DNA from: Candidatus Paraprevotella stercoravium
GTDB taxonomy: Bacteria > Bacteroidota > Bacteroidia > Bacteroidales > Bacteroidaceae
Assembly (NCBI GenBank): GCA_944320795.1
Contig: CALUIU010000013.1
Location: 1-64,000, forward strand
Direction of reading: 5' to 3'
Length of the DNA stretch: 64,000 bases
Shown: piece by piece, positions 1 to 8,776 of the stretch
How the letters are laid out: each line of letters opens with the position of its first letter
Position numbering within the stretch: position 1 is the first letter of the stretch
Notes under the pieces: generated by a model
Told to the model about the DNA's origin: nothing
Databases searched by the model: none
What the model saw: only the letters and a program-made list of their open reading frames with translations
Position numbers and translations under genes: made by a program

Positions 1-24
1 GTGGGAGAGTAGGTAGCCGCCACT
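1..24 (+). rRNA. rrf: 5S rRNA, 3' end only
   Basis: The first bases carry the GGGAGAGTAGGT block that is a hallmark of the 3' part of bacterial 5S rRNA, followed by GCCGCCAC, the closing strand of the terminal helix. The rest of the gene lies before the window. A strong terminator follows about 10 bases later, so this is the end of an rRNA operon. The exact 3' end is estimated. Confidence 0.8.
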
Positions 25-34
25 TTTACAGATG

Positions 35-74
35 AATCCCTTCAGAGAGCAATCTCCGGAGGGATTCTTTTTTG
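35..74 (+). terminator. Rho-independent terminator of the rRNA operon
   Basis: A 14-position stem (35-48 with 53-66, one A-C mismatch and one G-T wobble) closes a GCAA tetraloop and is followed by a run of T at 68-73. It stands directly after the 5S rRNA end and before the trpS promoter. Confidence 0.9.
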
Positions 75-104
75 TATCCCTTTTTCTGGAAACGGTATTA
101 AGTA

Positions 105-136
105 TTTGCATATTCAGTACATTCTCTTTACCTTTG
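105..136 (+). promoter_or_regulatory. Promoter of trpS
   Basis: A TTTG box (105-108) is followed after 20 bases by TACCTTTG (129-136). This matches the Bacteroidota housekeeping promoter (TTTG, 19-21 bases, TAnnTTTG). The start codon of trpS is 22 bases further on. Confidence 0.8.
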
Positions 137-158
137 TGCTTCGAAAACAAATACAGAT

Positions 159-1256
159 ATGAAACAGGAAAAGATTATATTGACCGGTGACCGTCCGACC
201 GGTAAATTACATATCGGACATTATGTAGGTTCTCTTCGTCGTCGTGTAGAATTACAGAATTCAGGTCTTTATGACAAGATCTTCATTTTTGAGGCAGATG
301 GTCAGGCTCTGACAGATAATATTGATAATCCGGAGAAGGTGCGTCAGAATGTTATTGAGGTAGCTTTGGATTATTTGGCATGTGGCATTGATCCGAAGAA
401 GTCTACTATTTTTATTCAGTCACAGATACCTGAATTGTGTGAGCTGACCTTTTATTTTATGGATTTGGTTACTGTTTCTCGTTTGCAGCGTAACCCGACT
501 GTGAAAACAGAAATCCAAATGCGTAACTTTGAGACCAGTATTCCGGTAGGTTTCTTTACGTACCCGATCAGTCAGGCTGCTGATATTACTGCGTTCAAGG
601 CTACAACAGTTCCGGTCGGCGAGGATCAGGAACCTATGTTGGAGCAGGCTCGTGAGATTGTACGTCGTTTTAATCATATCTATGGGGAGACCTTAGTTGA
701 ACCGAATATTTTACTTCCAGAGAATGCCGCCTGTTTGCGTCTGCCGGGAACAGATGGTAAGGCAAAGATGAGCAAGTCTTTGGGTAACTGTATTTATCTT
801 TCCGACTCTGCGGATGAAGTGGAAAAGAAAGTAAAGAGTATGTATACTGATCCGAACCATATTAAGGTGACAGATCCGGGTCAGATTGAAGGAAACACCG
901 TATTTACTTATCTGGATGCTTTCTCTAAGCAGGAGCATTTTGAGCGTTATCTTCCCGAATATCAGAACTTGGATGAGTTGAAGGCACACTATCAGCGCGG
1001 TGGTTTGGGCGATATGAAGGTTAAGAAACTTCTGGCAGCTATAATGCAAGAAGAGTTGGAGCCGATCAGAAACCGTCGTAAGGAATTTGAGAAGGATATT
1101 CCTGCTGTGTGTGAGATGTTGCGTCAGGGATGTGAAGTCGCACGTGAGGCAGCCGCACAGACTTTGAGTGAGGTGCGTCGCGCCATGAAGATCAACTATT
1201 TTGATGATGAAACCTTTGTTGCCGAGCAGACTGCTCGTTTTACGGCAGCAAAATAA
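159..1256 (+). CDS. trpS: Tryptophan--tRNA ligase
   Basis: This class I aminoacyl-tRNA synthetase charges tRNA-Trp with tryptophan in the cytoplasm using ATP. The two class I signatures are visible: the HIGH-type motif [10 protein letters not shown] near residue 17 and the KMSKS loop (AKMSKSLGN) near residue 206. At 365 residues it is slightly longer than the common 330-residue form, as in other Bacteroidota homologues. The ATG at 159 lies just after a good promoter and no upstream in-frame alternative is needed. A terminator at 1271-1311 makes it a single-gene transcript between an rRNA operon and a tRNA gene. Confidence 0.96.
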   Translation: MKQEKIILTGDRPTGKLHIGHYVGSLRRRVELQNSGLYDKIFIFEADGQALTDNIDNPEKVRQNVIEVALDYLACGIDPKKSTIFIQSQIPELCELTFYFMDLVTVSRLQRNPTVKTEIQMRNFETSIPVGFFTYPISQAADITAFKATTVPVGEDQEPMLEQAREIVRRFNHIYGETLVEPNILLPENAACLRLPGTDGKAKMSKSLGNCIYLSDSADEVEKKVKSMYTDPNHIKVTDPGQIEGNTVFTYLDAFSKQEHFERYLPEYQNLDELKAHYQRGGLGDMKVKKLLAAIMQEELEPIRNRRKEFEKDIPAVCEMLRQGCEVAREAAAQTLSEVRRAMKINYFDDETFVAEQTARFTAAK

Positions 1257-1270
1257 TTAAAGATATTAAG

Positions 1271-1311
1271 GACCGAACCGAACCGTTATTGGAGAAGTTC
1301 GGTCTTTTTTT
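1271..1311 (+). terminator. Rho-independent terminator of trpS
   Basis: GACCGAAC (1271-1278) pairs with GTTCGGTC (1297-1304) and is followed by seven T residues (1305-1311). Confidence 0.9.
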
Positions 1312-1407
1312 ATCGGATGTTTTTTTATTCTGTTTTCAATATATATCGCCATTATTTCTTTTTTCTTCTCTTTTTTCATCTTTTTGATTAGAAAACTTCG
1401 GAAAAGC

Positions 1408-1438
1408 TTGGTGTATTCGGAAAAAAGTCTTATCTTTG
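1408..1438 (+). promoter_or_regulatory. Promoter of tRNA-Val
   Basis: TTGG (1408-1411) is followed after 19 bases by TATCTTTG (1431-1438), the Bacteroidota -33/-7 arrangement. The tRNA begins 25 bases after the -7 box. Confidence 0.75.
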
Positions 1439-1462
1439 CATCGCTTTTGAAACGAAAGAGTC

Positions 1463-1537
1463 GGGCGTTTAGCTCAGCTGGTTCAGAGCATCTGCCTTAC
1501 AAGCAGAGGGTCGGCGGTTCGAATCCGTCAACGCCCA
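1463..1537 (+). tRNA. tRNA-Val (anticodon TAC)
   Basis: The acceptor strands GGGCGTT (1463-1469) and AACGCCC (1530-1536) pair perfectly, with discriminator A1537. The D-arm (AGCTCAGCTGGTTCAGAGC) and the T-arm with GGTTCGAATCC are standard. The anticodon loop is CTTACAA, giving anticodon TAC, which reads GTA valine codons. The 3' CCA is not encoded, so it must be added by the CCA-adding enzyme, a candidate for which is encoded at 25983-27416. Confidence 0.96.
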
Positions 1538-1542
1538 CAGAT

Positions 1543-1569
1543 AGAGATACTTTGAGTATCTCTTTTTTT
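1543..1569 (+). terminator. Rho-independent terminator of tRNA-Val
   Basis: AGAGATACT (1543-1551) pairs with AGTATCTCT (1555-1563) around a TTG loop, followed by a T run ending at 1569. Confidence 0.9.
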
Positions 1570-1683
1570 ATTTCTTTTGGTTTTACCATTCAATTCAGAT
1601 AAGATTTTTTCGTTTTACCGCCATATTCCTTGAAAACTTATAAAGTTTCTTTAAAATAAGGTGTCAGACTCAATAAAAAACTC

Positions 1684-1691
1684 TATTTTTG
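1684..1691 (+). promoter_or_regulatory. Promoter -7 box of purB
   Basis: TATTTTTG at 1684-1691 matches TAnnTTTG and lies 28 bases before the purB start. No convincing TTTG box stands at the right distance upstream. Confidence 0.6.
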
Positions 1692-1719
1692 TAGTCTGAA
1701 AAATAATACGTATTACTTT

Positions 1720-3066
1720 ATGGAACTGGATTTGTTGACGGCCATTTCTCCTATTGACGGCCGATATAGAGGTAAGACCGAAGCGTTGGCGAAGTATTTT
1801 TCTGAATATGCTTTGATTCGCTACCGCGTTCGTGTAGAGATTGAGTATTTTATTACATTATGCGAGCTGCCTTTGCCACAGTTGGCTTCATTCGATGCCG
1901 GCCTTTTCGAGACTTTGCGCAATATTTACCGTAATTTTACGGAATCAGACGCTCAGCGTATAAAAGATATCGAGAAGGTAACCAATCACGATGTCAAAGC
2001 CGTGGAGTATTTCATTAAGGAAGAATTTGATAAGATCGGCGGACTGGATGCTTATAAGGAGTTCATTCATTTTGGCCTTACTTCTCAGGACATCAACAAT
2101 ACTTCTGTTCCTTTGTCTGTAAAAGAAGCTCTTGATGAGTGCTATTATCCTCAGATTGAAGAACTGATTGCCCAGTTGAAGGAATATGCTGAAGAGTGGG
2201 CTAATGTTCCGATGTTGGCCAAGACTCATGGACAGCCTGCTTCACCTACCCGTTTAGGTAAAGAGGTTATGGTTTTTGTCTATCGTTTGGAGCGTCAGTT
2301 GTCTTTGATGAAGGCTTGTCCGATTACCGCTAAATTTGGTGGTGCAACCGGAAACTATAATGCGCATCATGTAGCTTATCCTCAGTACGACTGGAAAGCT
2401 TTCGGTAATGCTTTTGTATCCGAGAAGCTTGGTCTGGAGCGTGAGGAATATACTACTCAGATCTCTAATTATGATAATTTGAGTGCATTGTTTGATGCCA
2501 TGAAGCGTATCAATACAATCATTATTGATTTGGATCGTGACTTCTGGCAGTATGTTTCTATGGAGTACTTCAAGCAGAAGATCAAAGCCGGTGAGGTTGG
2601 TTCGAGTGCCATGCCGCATAAGGTAAATCCGATTGATTTTGAGAATTCAGAGGGTAATCTGGGTGTTGCCAATGCAGTTTTGGAGCACCTGAGTCGCAAG
2701 TTGCCGATTTCCCGTTTGCAGCGAGATCTGACCGACTCTACAGTATTACGTAATGTCGGAGTGCCTATGGGACATATGGTTATTGCTATTCAGAGTACTT
2801 TGAAGGGATTGCGTAAATTGTTGCTTAATGAAGCAGTTATCAATGGTGATCTGGATAACTGCTGGGCAGTAGTGGCTGAAGCTATTCAGACAATTTTGCG
2901 CCGTGAGGCCTATCCGCATCCATACGAGGCATTGAAGGCATTGACCCGTACCAATCAGGCTATTACAGAAGAGTCTATCAAAAACTTCATTGAGACACTA
3001 GAAGTGAGCGAAGAAGTGAAAAAGGAATTGCGGGCTATTACACCGCATTCTTATACAGGTATTTAA
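1720..3066 (+). CDS. purB: Adenylosuccinate lyase
   Basis: This enzyme of the fumarase/aspartase superfamily removes fumarate from adenylosuccinate (AMP synthesis) and from SAICAR (IMP synthesis). The superfamily signature SSAMPHKVNP is present near residues 295-304, and the substrate-binding segments KTHGQPASPTRLGKE and TSQDINNTS are also visible. At 448 residues it matches the E. coli-like PurB subfamily. It is preceded by its own -7 box and followed by a strong hairpin that separates it from rluB. It partners functionally with guaB at 59986-61464 downstream of IMP. Confidence 0.96.
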   Translation: MELDLLTAISPIDGRYRGKTEALAKYFSEYALIRYRVRVEIEYFITLCELPLPQLASFDAGLFETLRNIYRNFTESDAQRIKDIEKVTNHDVKAVEYFIKEEFDKIGGLDAYKEFIHFGLTSQDINNTSVPLSVKEALDECYYPQIEELIAQLKEYAEEWANVPMLAKTHGQPASPTRLGKEVMVFVYRLERQLSLMKACPITAKFGGATGNYNAHHVAYPQYDWKAFGNAFVSEKLGLEREEYTTQISNYDNLSALFDAMKRINTIIIDLDRDFWQYVSMEYFKQKIKAGEVGSSAMPHKVNPIDFENSEGNLGVANAVLEHLSRKLPISRLQRDLTDSTVLRNVGVPMGHMVIAIQSTLKGLRKLLLNEAVINGDLDNCWAVVAEAIQTILRREAYPHPYEALKALTRTNQAITEESIKNFIETLEVSEEVKKELRAITPHSYTGI

Positions 3067-3078
3067 TATAATAAACCG

Positions 3079-3113
3079 GAAACAGGGTTGAACCGAGAGG
3101 TTGGACCCGTTTC
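3079..3113 (+). other. GNRA-capped hairpin between purB and rluB
   Basis: GAAAC (3079-3083) pairs with GTTTC (3109-3113), GGGT (3085-3088) with ACCC (3105-3108), and AACC (3091-3094) with GGTT (3099-3102). The stem is capped by a GAGA tetraloop and contains one bulged A and a small internal loop. No T run follows, so it is not a textbook terminator. It may stabilise the purB 3' end or act as a leader element of rluB. Confidence 0.6.
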
Positions 3114-3145
3114 TACCTATTCATTAACATATTATTATTCAAAAG

Positions 3146-4414
3146 ATGACAGAAGACGAAAAATGGCGCGAAAACTTCGAGCCAAGACAAAGCTCGGAGC
3201 GTAACCGGGAGGGTTACAAGCCGTACAACCGTGAAAATAACAGATCGTATAACAATCGTGGTGGCTATGGAGAGCGTAGTCCGCGTCCGTACAATAATAA
3301 TCGTGGCGGATATAACAGCAATCGTGGCGGTTATACCGGAAATTCAGGCTATAACAGCCGTCCTTACAAGTCTTACGGACAGGGCGGATCTGACGAGCAG
3401 GGCGAGCAGCGTAGCTATCGTCCGCGTGTACAGGGTGATCGTCTGTCTTATAGTGCCGGTCGCAGCGGTTATAACAGTAACCGTGGCGGATATGCCAAGC
3501 GCGAAGGCGGTTACCAGGGTGGTTATCAGCAGGGTGGCAACCGTCCCCGTTATCAGCAGGGAGGTGGTTACCAACAGGGTGGTAACCGTTATGGAGCAGC
3601 CCGTCCTTACCAGAAACGCGACAACAACTACGATCCGAATGCCAAATACAGCAAGAAGAAACAGATTGAGTATAAACTGGTCAATACGGATCCTGATGCA
3701 CCGATCCGCCTGAACAAGTTCCTGGCCAATGCCGGAGTATGCTCTCGCCGTGAGGCTGATGAGTTTATTACAGCCGGTGTGGTATCGGTAAACGGACAGG
3801 TTGTTACCGAGTTGGGAACAAAGGTGAAGCAGACCGATGAAATCAAGTTCCACGATCAGCCGATCAGCATTGAGAAGAAGGTATATGTATTGCTTAACAA
3901 GCCGAAAGACTACGTAACCACCAGCGATGACCCACAGAATCGTAAGACTGTGATGGATCTGGTGCGCAACGCCTGCAAGGAGCGTATCTATCCGGTAGGT
4001 CGTCTTGACCGTAACACTACCGGTGTGCTGTTGCTTACCAATGATGGTGATCTGGCTTCCAAGCTGACTCATCCGAAATATCTCAAGAAGAAGATCTATC
4101 ATGTCTATACCGACAAGAATGTAACCGCAGCCGATATGCGTCAGATTGCCGAGGGTATCACTTTGGAGGATGGTGAAATCCATGCTGATGCCATCGACTA
4201 TGCCAGCCCTACCGACAAGAAGCAGGTGGGTATTGAAATCCACTCCGGAAAGAACCGTATCGTGCGTCGTATCTTCGAGTCATTAGGCTATCGTGTGATC
4301 AAGCTCGACCGTGTATTCTTTGCCGGTCTGACCAAGAAGAACCTCCGTCGTGGCGACTGGAGATACCTCACCGAGCAGGAGGTGAACATGTTGCGTATGG
4401 GAGCTTTTGAATAA
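3146..4414 (+). CDS. rluB: RluB/RsuA-family 23S rRNA pseudouridine synthase with a long Arg/Gly/Tyr-rich N-terminal extension
   Basis: The enzyme isomerises a uridine in rRNA to pseudouridine. From about residue 185 the normal family layout is present: an S4 RNA-binding domain (IRLNKFLANAGVCSRREAD) and then the catalytic domain with the GRLDRNTTGVLLLTNDG motif, whose Asp is residue 288. Before it lie about 170 residues of low-complexity sequence rich in Arg, Gly, Tyr, Asn and Gln, with repeated NSNRGGY and YQQGGNR units. This is likely a disordered, RGG-like RNA-binding tail. RluB is the best subfamily guess; RluE/RluF-like activity is not excluded. It is probably co-transcribed with asnS, 21 bases downstream. 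Confidence 0.88.
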   Translation: MTEDEKWRENFEPRQSSERNREGYKPYNRENNRSYNNRGGYGERSPRPYNNNRGGYNSNRGGYTGNSGYNSRPYKSYGQGGSDEQGEQRSYRPRVQGDRLSYSAGRSGYNSNRGGYAKREGGYQGGYQQGGNRPRYQQGGGYQQGGNRYGAARPYQKRDNNYDPNAKYSKKKQIEYKLVNTDPDAPIRLNKFLANAGVCSRREADEFITAGVVSVNGQVVTELGTKVKQTDEIKFHDQPISIEKKVYVLLNKPKDYVTTSDDPQNRKTVMDLVRNACKERIYPVGRLDRNTTGVLLLTNDGDLASKLTHPKYLKKKIYHVYTDKNVTAADMRQIAEGITLEDGEIHADAIDYASPTDKKQVGIEIHSGKNRIVRRIFESLGYRVIKLDRVFFAGLTKKNLRRGDWRYLTEQEVNMLRMGAFE

Positions 4415-4435
4415 TTAATTCATTAAACTATAAAG

Positions 4436-5839
4436 ATGGAAACAATTCGTAGAACTAAGGTTGTCGACGTGCTGAAGCGTGAAGACTTCGGTGCCCTGGT
4501 AACAGTAAAGGGCTGGGTGCGTACCCATCGTGGCAGCAAGGCAGTGCATTTCATTGCATTAAACGACGGTTCGACCATTAATAATGTACAGATTGTGGCC
4601 GATGCGGACAAGTTTGAGGACGAACTCTTCAAGCAGATTACTACCGGTGCCTGCTTGAGCATTACCGGTGAACTGGTGCAGAGTGTCGGTTCCGGACAGC
4701 AGGTAGAGATTCAGGCGCGCGAAATCGTGGTCCTGGGAACTTGTGGCTCTGACTATCCGATGCAGAAGAAGGGACAGACTATGGAATATATGCGTACGCA
4801 CGCTCACATGCGTTTGCGTACCAATACTTTCGGTGCTGTATTCCGCATCCGTCACAATATGGCCATGGCTATCCATGATTATTTCCACAAGCATGGATTC
4901 TTCTATTTCCACACTCCGATCATCACAGCCAGCGACTGCGAAGGTGCCGGACAGATGTTCCAGGTGACTACCAAGAACTTGTACGACCTGAAGAAGGGCG
5001 AGGACGGCAAGATCGACTATTCTGATGATTTCTTCGGAAAGACCACTTCACTGACCGTATCCGGACAGCTCGAAGGTGAGTTGGGAGCTACAGCTCTCGG
5101 CTCCATCTATACTTTCGGTCCTACATTCCGTGCCGAGAATTCCAATACTCCGCGTCACCTGGCTGAGTTCTGGATGATTGAGCCGGAAGTTGCCTTCAAC
5201 GATATCAACGACAATATGGACCTCGCCGAGGACTTTATCAAATATTGTGTGCGTTGGGCGTTGGATAACTGTCAGGACGATCTGGCCTTCTTGAACAAGA
5301 TGATCGACAAGACCCTGTTGGAGCGTTTGAACTTTGTGGTAAACAACGATTTCGTACGTTTGCCTTATACCAAGGGTATCGAGATTCTGGAAGAGGCTGT
5401 GAAGAACGGCCGGAAGTTCGAGTTCCCGATATATTGGGGAGCCGACCTGGCCAGTGAGCATGAGCGTTACCTTGTTGAGGAGCACTTCAAGCGTCCGGTT
5501 ATTCTGACTGACTATCCGAAGGAAATCAAGGCCTTCTACATGAAGATGAACGAAGACGGCAAGACCGTTCGTGCCATGGATGTACTCTTCCCTCAGATCG
5601 GAGAGATCATTGGCGGTTCTGAGCGTGAGGATAACTACGACAAGCTGATGGCCCGTATCGAAGAGCTGAATATTCCGATGAAAGATATGTGGTGGTATCT
5701 GGATACCCGTAAGTTCGGTTCTTGTCCTCATAGTGGATTCGGTCTGGGCTTTGAGCGTCTGATTCTCTTCGTGACCGGTATGCAGAACATTCGTGACGTG
5801 ATTCCGTTCCCACGTACTCCGAAGAATGCCGAGTTCTAA
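4436..5839 (+). CDS. asnS: Asparagine--tRNA ligase
   Basis: This class IIb synthetase attaches asparagine to tRNA-Asn. An N-terminal OB-fold anticodon-binding domain (about residues 1-120, starting with [14 protein letters not shown]) is followed by the catalytic core. Class II motif 2 ([19 protein letters not shown], near residue 230) and motif 3 ([12 protein letters not shown], near residue 435) are intact. Its 467 residues equal the E. coli enzyme length. The gene is 21 bases behind rluB, so the two probably share a transcript that ends at the terminator at 5869-5904. Confidence 0.97.
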   Translation: METIRRTKVVDVLKREDFGALVTVKGWVRTHRGSKAVHFIALNDGSTINNVQIVADADKFEDELFKQITTGACLSITGELVQSVGSGQQVEIQAREIVVLGTCGSDYPMQKKGQTMEYMRTHAHMRLRTNTFGAVFRIRHNMAMAIHDYFHKHGFFYFHTPIITASDCEGAGQMFQVTTKNLYDLKKGEDGKIDYSDDFFGKTTSLTVSGQLEGELGATALGSIYTFGPTFRAENSNTPRHLAEFWMIEPEVAFNDINDNMDLAEDFIKYCVRWALDNCQDDLAFLNKMIDKTLLERLNFVVNNDFVRLPYTKGIEILEEAVKNGRKFEFPIYWGADLASEHERYLVEEHFKRPVILTDYPKEIKAFYMKMNEDGKTVRAMDVLFPQIGEIIGGSEREDNYDKLMARIEELNIPMKDMWWYLDTRKFGSCPHSGFGLGFERLILFVTGMQNIRDVIPFPRTPKNAEF

Positions 5840-5868
5840 GACTAAGTCAATAGACTGCAAACAGATAG

Positions 5869-5904
5869 CACGGGCATGGCGAAAGCTGTGCCCGTGATTT
5901 TTTT
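5869..5904 (+). terminator. Rho-independent terminator of rluB-asnS
   Basis: A 12-position stem (5869-5880 with 5885-5896, two wobble pairs) closes a GAAA tetraloop and is followed by a run of seven T residues (5898-5904). Confidence 0.92.
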
Positions 5905-5950
5905 ATAAAAATAATCGGTCATTTTTGCTTGTTATGTCCCTATAAATTAC

Positions 5951-5958
5951 TATCTTTG
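5951..5958 (+). promoter_or_regulatory. Promoter -7 box of the rplM operon
   Basis: TATCTTTG at 5951-5958 matches TAnnTTTG. A TTGT at 5929-5932 lies 18 bases upstream and may be the -33 element. The predicted transcript carries a leader of about 135 bases before rplM. Confidence 0.75.
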
Positions 5959-5997
5959 CAAGCCGATTATTATCAAATAGGCTTTAAATGCCTATTA

Positions 5998-6068
5998 ATC
6001 TGCATGTTAATAGTCTGCTCTTTGGCCGGACAGACGGTTAGTGAGTGCAGATCATGAATAATTTTTTT
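5998..6068 (+). promoter_or_regulatory. Structured 5' leader of rplM (possible L13 autoregulatory RNA)
   Basis: ATCTGCA (5998-6004) pairs with TGCAGAT (6046-6052), enclosing a second helix GTCTG (6013-6017) with CAGAC (6031-6035). A run of seven T residues follows at 6062-6068. The leader sits between the promoter and the first gene of a ribosomal-protein operon, the usual place for feedback by a ribosomal protein. Regulation by L13 is inference; the helices are visible. Confidence 0.5.
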
Positions 6069-6100
6069 AGTAGTAACAATTTTTATTATTAGTTTTAAGA

Positions 6101-6562
6101 ATGGATACTTTAAGTTACAAGACCATTTCAGCGAACAAGGAGACCGTAAAGAAAGAATGGGTTGTTATCGATGCAACTGATCAGGTATTGGGTCGTCTGG
6201 GTTCAAAGGTGGCAAAGCTGTTGAGAGGTAAGTACAAACCAAACTTCACTCCTCATGTAGATTGCGGTGATAATGTGATTATTATCAATGCAGACAAAAT
6301 TAAGTTGACTGGTAACAAGATGACTGACCGTGTATATTTGAGCTACACTGGTTATCCTGGAGGTCAGCGCGAAATGACTCCGGCTCGTTTGCTGGCTAAG
6401 CCAAACGGTGCTGAGAAATTGATGAAGAAAGTAGTAAAGGGTATGTTGCCAAAGAACCGTCTGGCTGCTCGCTTGCTGAACAACCTGTATGTATACGCAG
6501 GCAACGAGCACAAGCACGAGGCTCAGAATCCTAAAACAATTGATATTAACCTGTATAAATAA
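6101..6562 (+). CDS. rplM: 50S ribosomal protein L13
   Basis: L13 is an early assembly protein of the large ribosomal subunit. The sequence shows the family blocks WVVIDATDQVLGRLGSKVAKLLRGK near the start, HVDCGDNVIIINADKIKLTGNK, and KAVKGMLPKNRL-like residues near 110. Its length of 153 residues is normal for Bacteroidota. It opens a translation cluster: rpsI follows after 6 bases, then rpsB and tsf. The structured leader upstream suggests feedback control. Confidence 0.97.
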   Translation: MDTLSYKTISANKETVKKEWVVIDATDQVLGRLGSKVAKLLRGKYKPNFTPHVDCGDNVIIINADKIKLTGNKMTDRVYLSYTGYPGGQREMTPARLLAKPNGAEKLMKKVVKGMLPKNRLAARLLNNLYVYAGNEHKHEAQNPKTIDINLYK

Positions 6563-6568
6563 TAAGTA

Positions 6569-6955
6569 ATGGAAGTAGTTAATGCATTAGGCAGACGTAA
6601 GAGCGCTATCGCTCGCGTTTATGTAAGCGAGGGTACAGGAAAGATTACTATTAACAAGAGAGACCTTGCAGAGTACTTTCCATCAACTATTCTTCAGTTT
6701 GTAGTTAAGCAGCCTCTGAACACTCTGGGTGTTGCTGAGAAATATGATATCAAGGTAAATCTTTGCGGTGGTGGTTTCACTGGTCAGTCACAGGCTTTGC
6801 GTCTGGCTATCGCCCGCGCACTGGTAAAGATCAACGCTGACGACAAGAAGGCTCTTCGTGCAGAAGGCTTCATGACTCGTGACGCTCGTGAGGTTGAGCG
6901 TAAGAAACCGGGTCAGCCAAAAGCTCGTCGCAGATTCCAGTTCAGTAAACGTTAA
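6569..6955 (+). CDS. rpsI: 30S ribosomal protein S9
   Basis: S9 is a small-subunit protein whose C-terminal tail reaches the P-site tRNA. The N-terminal GRRKSAIARVYV block, the central GGGFTGQSQALRLAIARAL block and the basic tail ending QFSKR are all present. At 128 residues it is full length. It lies 6 bases after rplM, the conserved L13-S9 pair, and continues toward rpsB across 125 bases without a clear new promoter. Confidence 0.97.
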   Translation: MEVVNALGRRKSAIARVYVSEGTGKITINKRDLAEYFPSTILQFVVKQPLNTLGVAEKYDIKVNLCGGGFTGQSQALRLAIARALVKINADDKKALRAEGFMTRDAREVERKKPGQPKARRRFQFSKR

Positions 6956-7080
6956 TATTCGGCCGTTTATCGAGCTGCATAATTTACGTTTAGTATCTAA
7001 ATCATTGGGATTCCTCCGGGACTACCTGATGGTTGGTTGAGAAACAAAAAAGAAAGTAAACGATTAAAAAAGAAAAAACA

Positions 7081-7881
7081 ATGTCTAGAACTAATTTTGA
7101 GACTTTATTGGAGGCAGGTTGCCACTTCGGTCACCTTAAGAGAAAGTGGAACCCGGCAATGGCTCCTTATATCTTCATGGAGCGCAATGGTATTCATATC
7201 ATTGATCTTCATAAAACTGTTGCAAAGATCGACGATGCTGCCGAGGCTTTGAAGCAGATTGCAAAATCTGGCAAGAAGATTTTGTTCGTTGCTACTAAGA
7301 AACAAGCTAAGCAGGTTGTAGCTGAGAAGGCTGCATCTGTAAACATGCCTTATGTTATCGAGCGTTGGCCAGGTGGTATGTTGACCAACTTCCCAACAAT
7401 CCGTAAGGCTGTGAAGAAAATGGCCAACATCGACAAACTGACTGCCGATGGTACTTACTCAAACTTGTCTAAGCGTGAGATCCTGCAGATCTCTCGTCAG
7501 CGTGCTAAGTTGGAGAAGAACTTGGGTTCTATCGCTGACCTGACTCGTCTGCCTTCAGCTCTGTTCATCGTTGACGTATTGAAGGAGCAGATCGCTGTTC
7601 GCGAGGCTAACCGTTTGGGTATCCCTGTATTCGCTATCGTAGATACTAACTCTAACCCAGATAACGTAGATTACGTAATCCCTGCAAACGACGACGCAAA
7701 CAAGAGCGTTGAGGTTATCCTCGAGGCTTGCTGCGCTGCTATCGCTGAGGGTCTGGAAGAGCGTAAGGCAGAGAAGGTTGACGCTGAGGCTGCCGGTGAA
7801 GGCGAGGCTAAGGGTCGCAAGCGTTCAGCTAAGGCTCGTGTAGAGAAAGCTGACGAGGCTGAGGCTCCTGCAGAAGCATAA
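7081..7881 (+). CDS. rpsB: 30S ribosomal protein S2
   Basis: S2 binds the small subunit close to S1 and is needed for translation initiation. The family segments GCHFGHLKRKWNPAM, the Rossmann-like core FVATKKQAKQVV and the IPVFAIVDTNSNPD block are visible. A charged, alanine-rich C-terminal tail of about 45 residues brings the length to 266. The 125 bases between rpsI and this gene hold no clear TAnnTTTG box and only a GC-richer patch at about 7007-7040 that could fold. An S2-responsive leader is possible but unsupported. tsf follows 30 bases later, the classical S2-EF-Ts pair. Confidence 0.96.
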   Translation: MSRTNFETLLEAGCHFGHLKRKWNPAMAPYIFMERNGIHIIDLHKTVAKIDDAAEALKQIAKSGKKILFVATKKQAKQVVAEKAASVNMPYVIERWPGGMLTNFPTIRKAVKKMANIDKLTADGTYSNLSKREILQISRQRAKLEKNLGSIADLTRLPSALFIVDVLKEQIAVREANRLGIPVFAIVDTNSNPDNVDYVIPANDDANKSVEVILEACCAAIAEGLEERKAEKVDAEAAGEGEAKGRKRSAKARVEKADEAEAPAEA

Positions 7882-7911
7882 TCCATTTATAAACTTTAAA
7901 ATATAAAGAAC

Positions 7912-8736
7912 ATGGCTGTAACAATGGCAGATATCACCAAGCTCCGCAAATTGTCAGGTGCTGGTATGATGGATTGCAAGAAGGCTTTGGAAGAAGCTAA
8001 TAATGATATCGATGCGGCAATGGAGATCATCCGTAAGAAAGGTCAGGCTGTAGCTGCAAAACGTTCAGACCGCGAGGCTGCTGAAGGTTGCGTAGTTGCT
8101 AAGGCTGAGAACGGATTCGGTGCCATCATCGCTTTGAAGTGTGAAACTGACTTCGTTGCCAAGAACGAGGATTTCGTAAAATTGGCTAAGGATATCTTGG
8201 ATTTGGCTGTTGCCAACAAGTGTGCTACTCTGGACGAGGTTAAGGCTCTTCCTATGGGTAACGCTACTGTAGCTGACGCAGTTGTTGATCGCAGCGGTAT
8301 CACTGGTGAGAAAATGGAGCTGGATGGCTACCTGACTGTTGAAGGTCCAAGCATCTCAGTTTACAACCACCAGAACAAGAACCAGTTGTGTACTTTGGTT
8401 GTTCTGAACAAGGAAGTTGATCCTCAGTACGGTCACGCTGTGGCTATGCAGGTTGCTGCTATGAGCCCACGTTCAATCGACGAGAACGATTACCCTGCTG
8501 ATGTACTCGCAAGAGAGAAGGAAATCGCAGCTGACAAGGCTCGTGAAGAGGGTAAGCCAGAGAACATGATCGAGCGTATCGCTATGGGTCGTATCTCTAA
8601 GTTGTTCAAGGAAGAGTGCTTGTTGAAGCAGGCTTTCATCCAGAACGACAAGCAGTCTGTTGCTGACTACTTGAAGGAAGCTGACAAGGACTGCACCGTA
8701 ACTGCTTTCAAGCGTTTCACTTTGCGCGCTGAATAA
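7912..8736 (+). CDS. tsf: Elongation factor Ts
   Basis: EF-Ts exchanges GDP for GTP on EF-Tu during protein synthesis. The N-terminal UBA-like segment KLRKLSGAGMMDCKKALEE and the core TDFVAKN motif that contacts EF-Tu are intact. The length of 274 residues is typical. It is the last gene of the rplM-rpsI-rpsB-tsf cluster and is followed by a strong terminator. Codon use here is strongly biased, as expected for highly expressed genes. Confidence 0.97.
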   Translation: MAVTMADITKLRKLSGAGMMDCKKALEEANNDIDAAMEIIRKKGQAVAAKRSDREAAEGCVVAKAENGFGAIIALKCETDFVAKNEDFVKLAKDILDLAVANKCATLDEVKALPMGNATVADAVVDRSGITGEKMELDGYLTVEGPSISVYNHQNKNQLCTLVVLNKEVDPQYGHAVAMQVAAMSPRSIDENDYPADVLAREKEIAADKAREEGKPENMIERIAMGRISKLFKEECLLKQAFIQNDKQSVADYLKEADKDCTVTAFKRFTLRAE

Positions 8737-8776
8737 TTTGGATTTCATTTGAAATTCATTCAGATATTACGGATTC

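Noticed and set aside
1384-1602. A 72-residue open frame
   Set aside because: It spans the tRNA-Val gene, its promoter and its terminator.
3344-4243. A 299-residue antisense frame over rluB
   Set aside because: It is the reverse complement shadow of a gene with strong codon bias and has Thr/Leu/Ile repeats that mirror the Gly/Arg tail.
5048-5860. A 270-residue antisense frame over asnS
   Set aside because: asnS has complete synthetase motifs on the plus strand; the antisense product has no known domain.
6956-7080. A possible S2-responsive leader or promoter between rpsI and rpsB
   Set aside because: No clear TAnnTTTG box and no convincing long helix could be found by eye.
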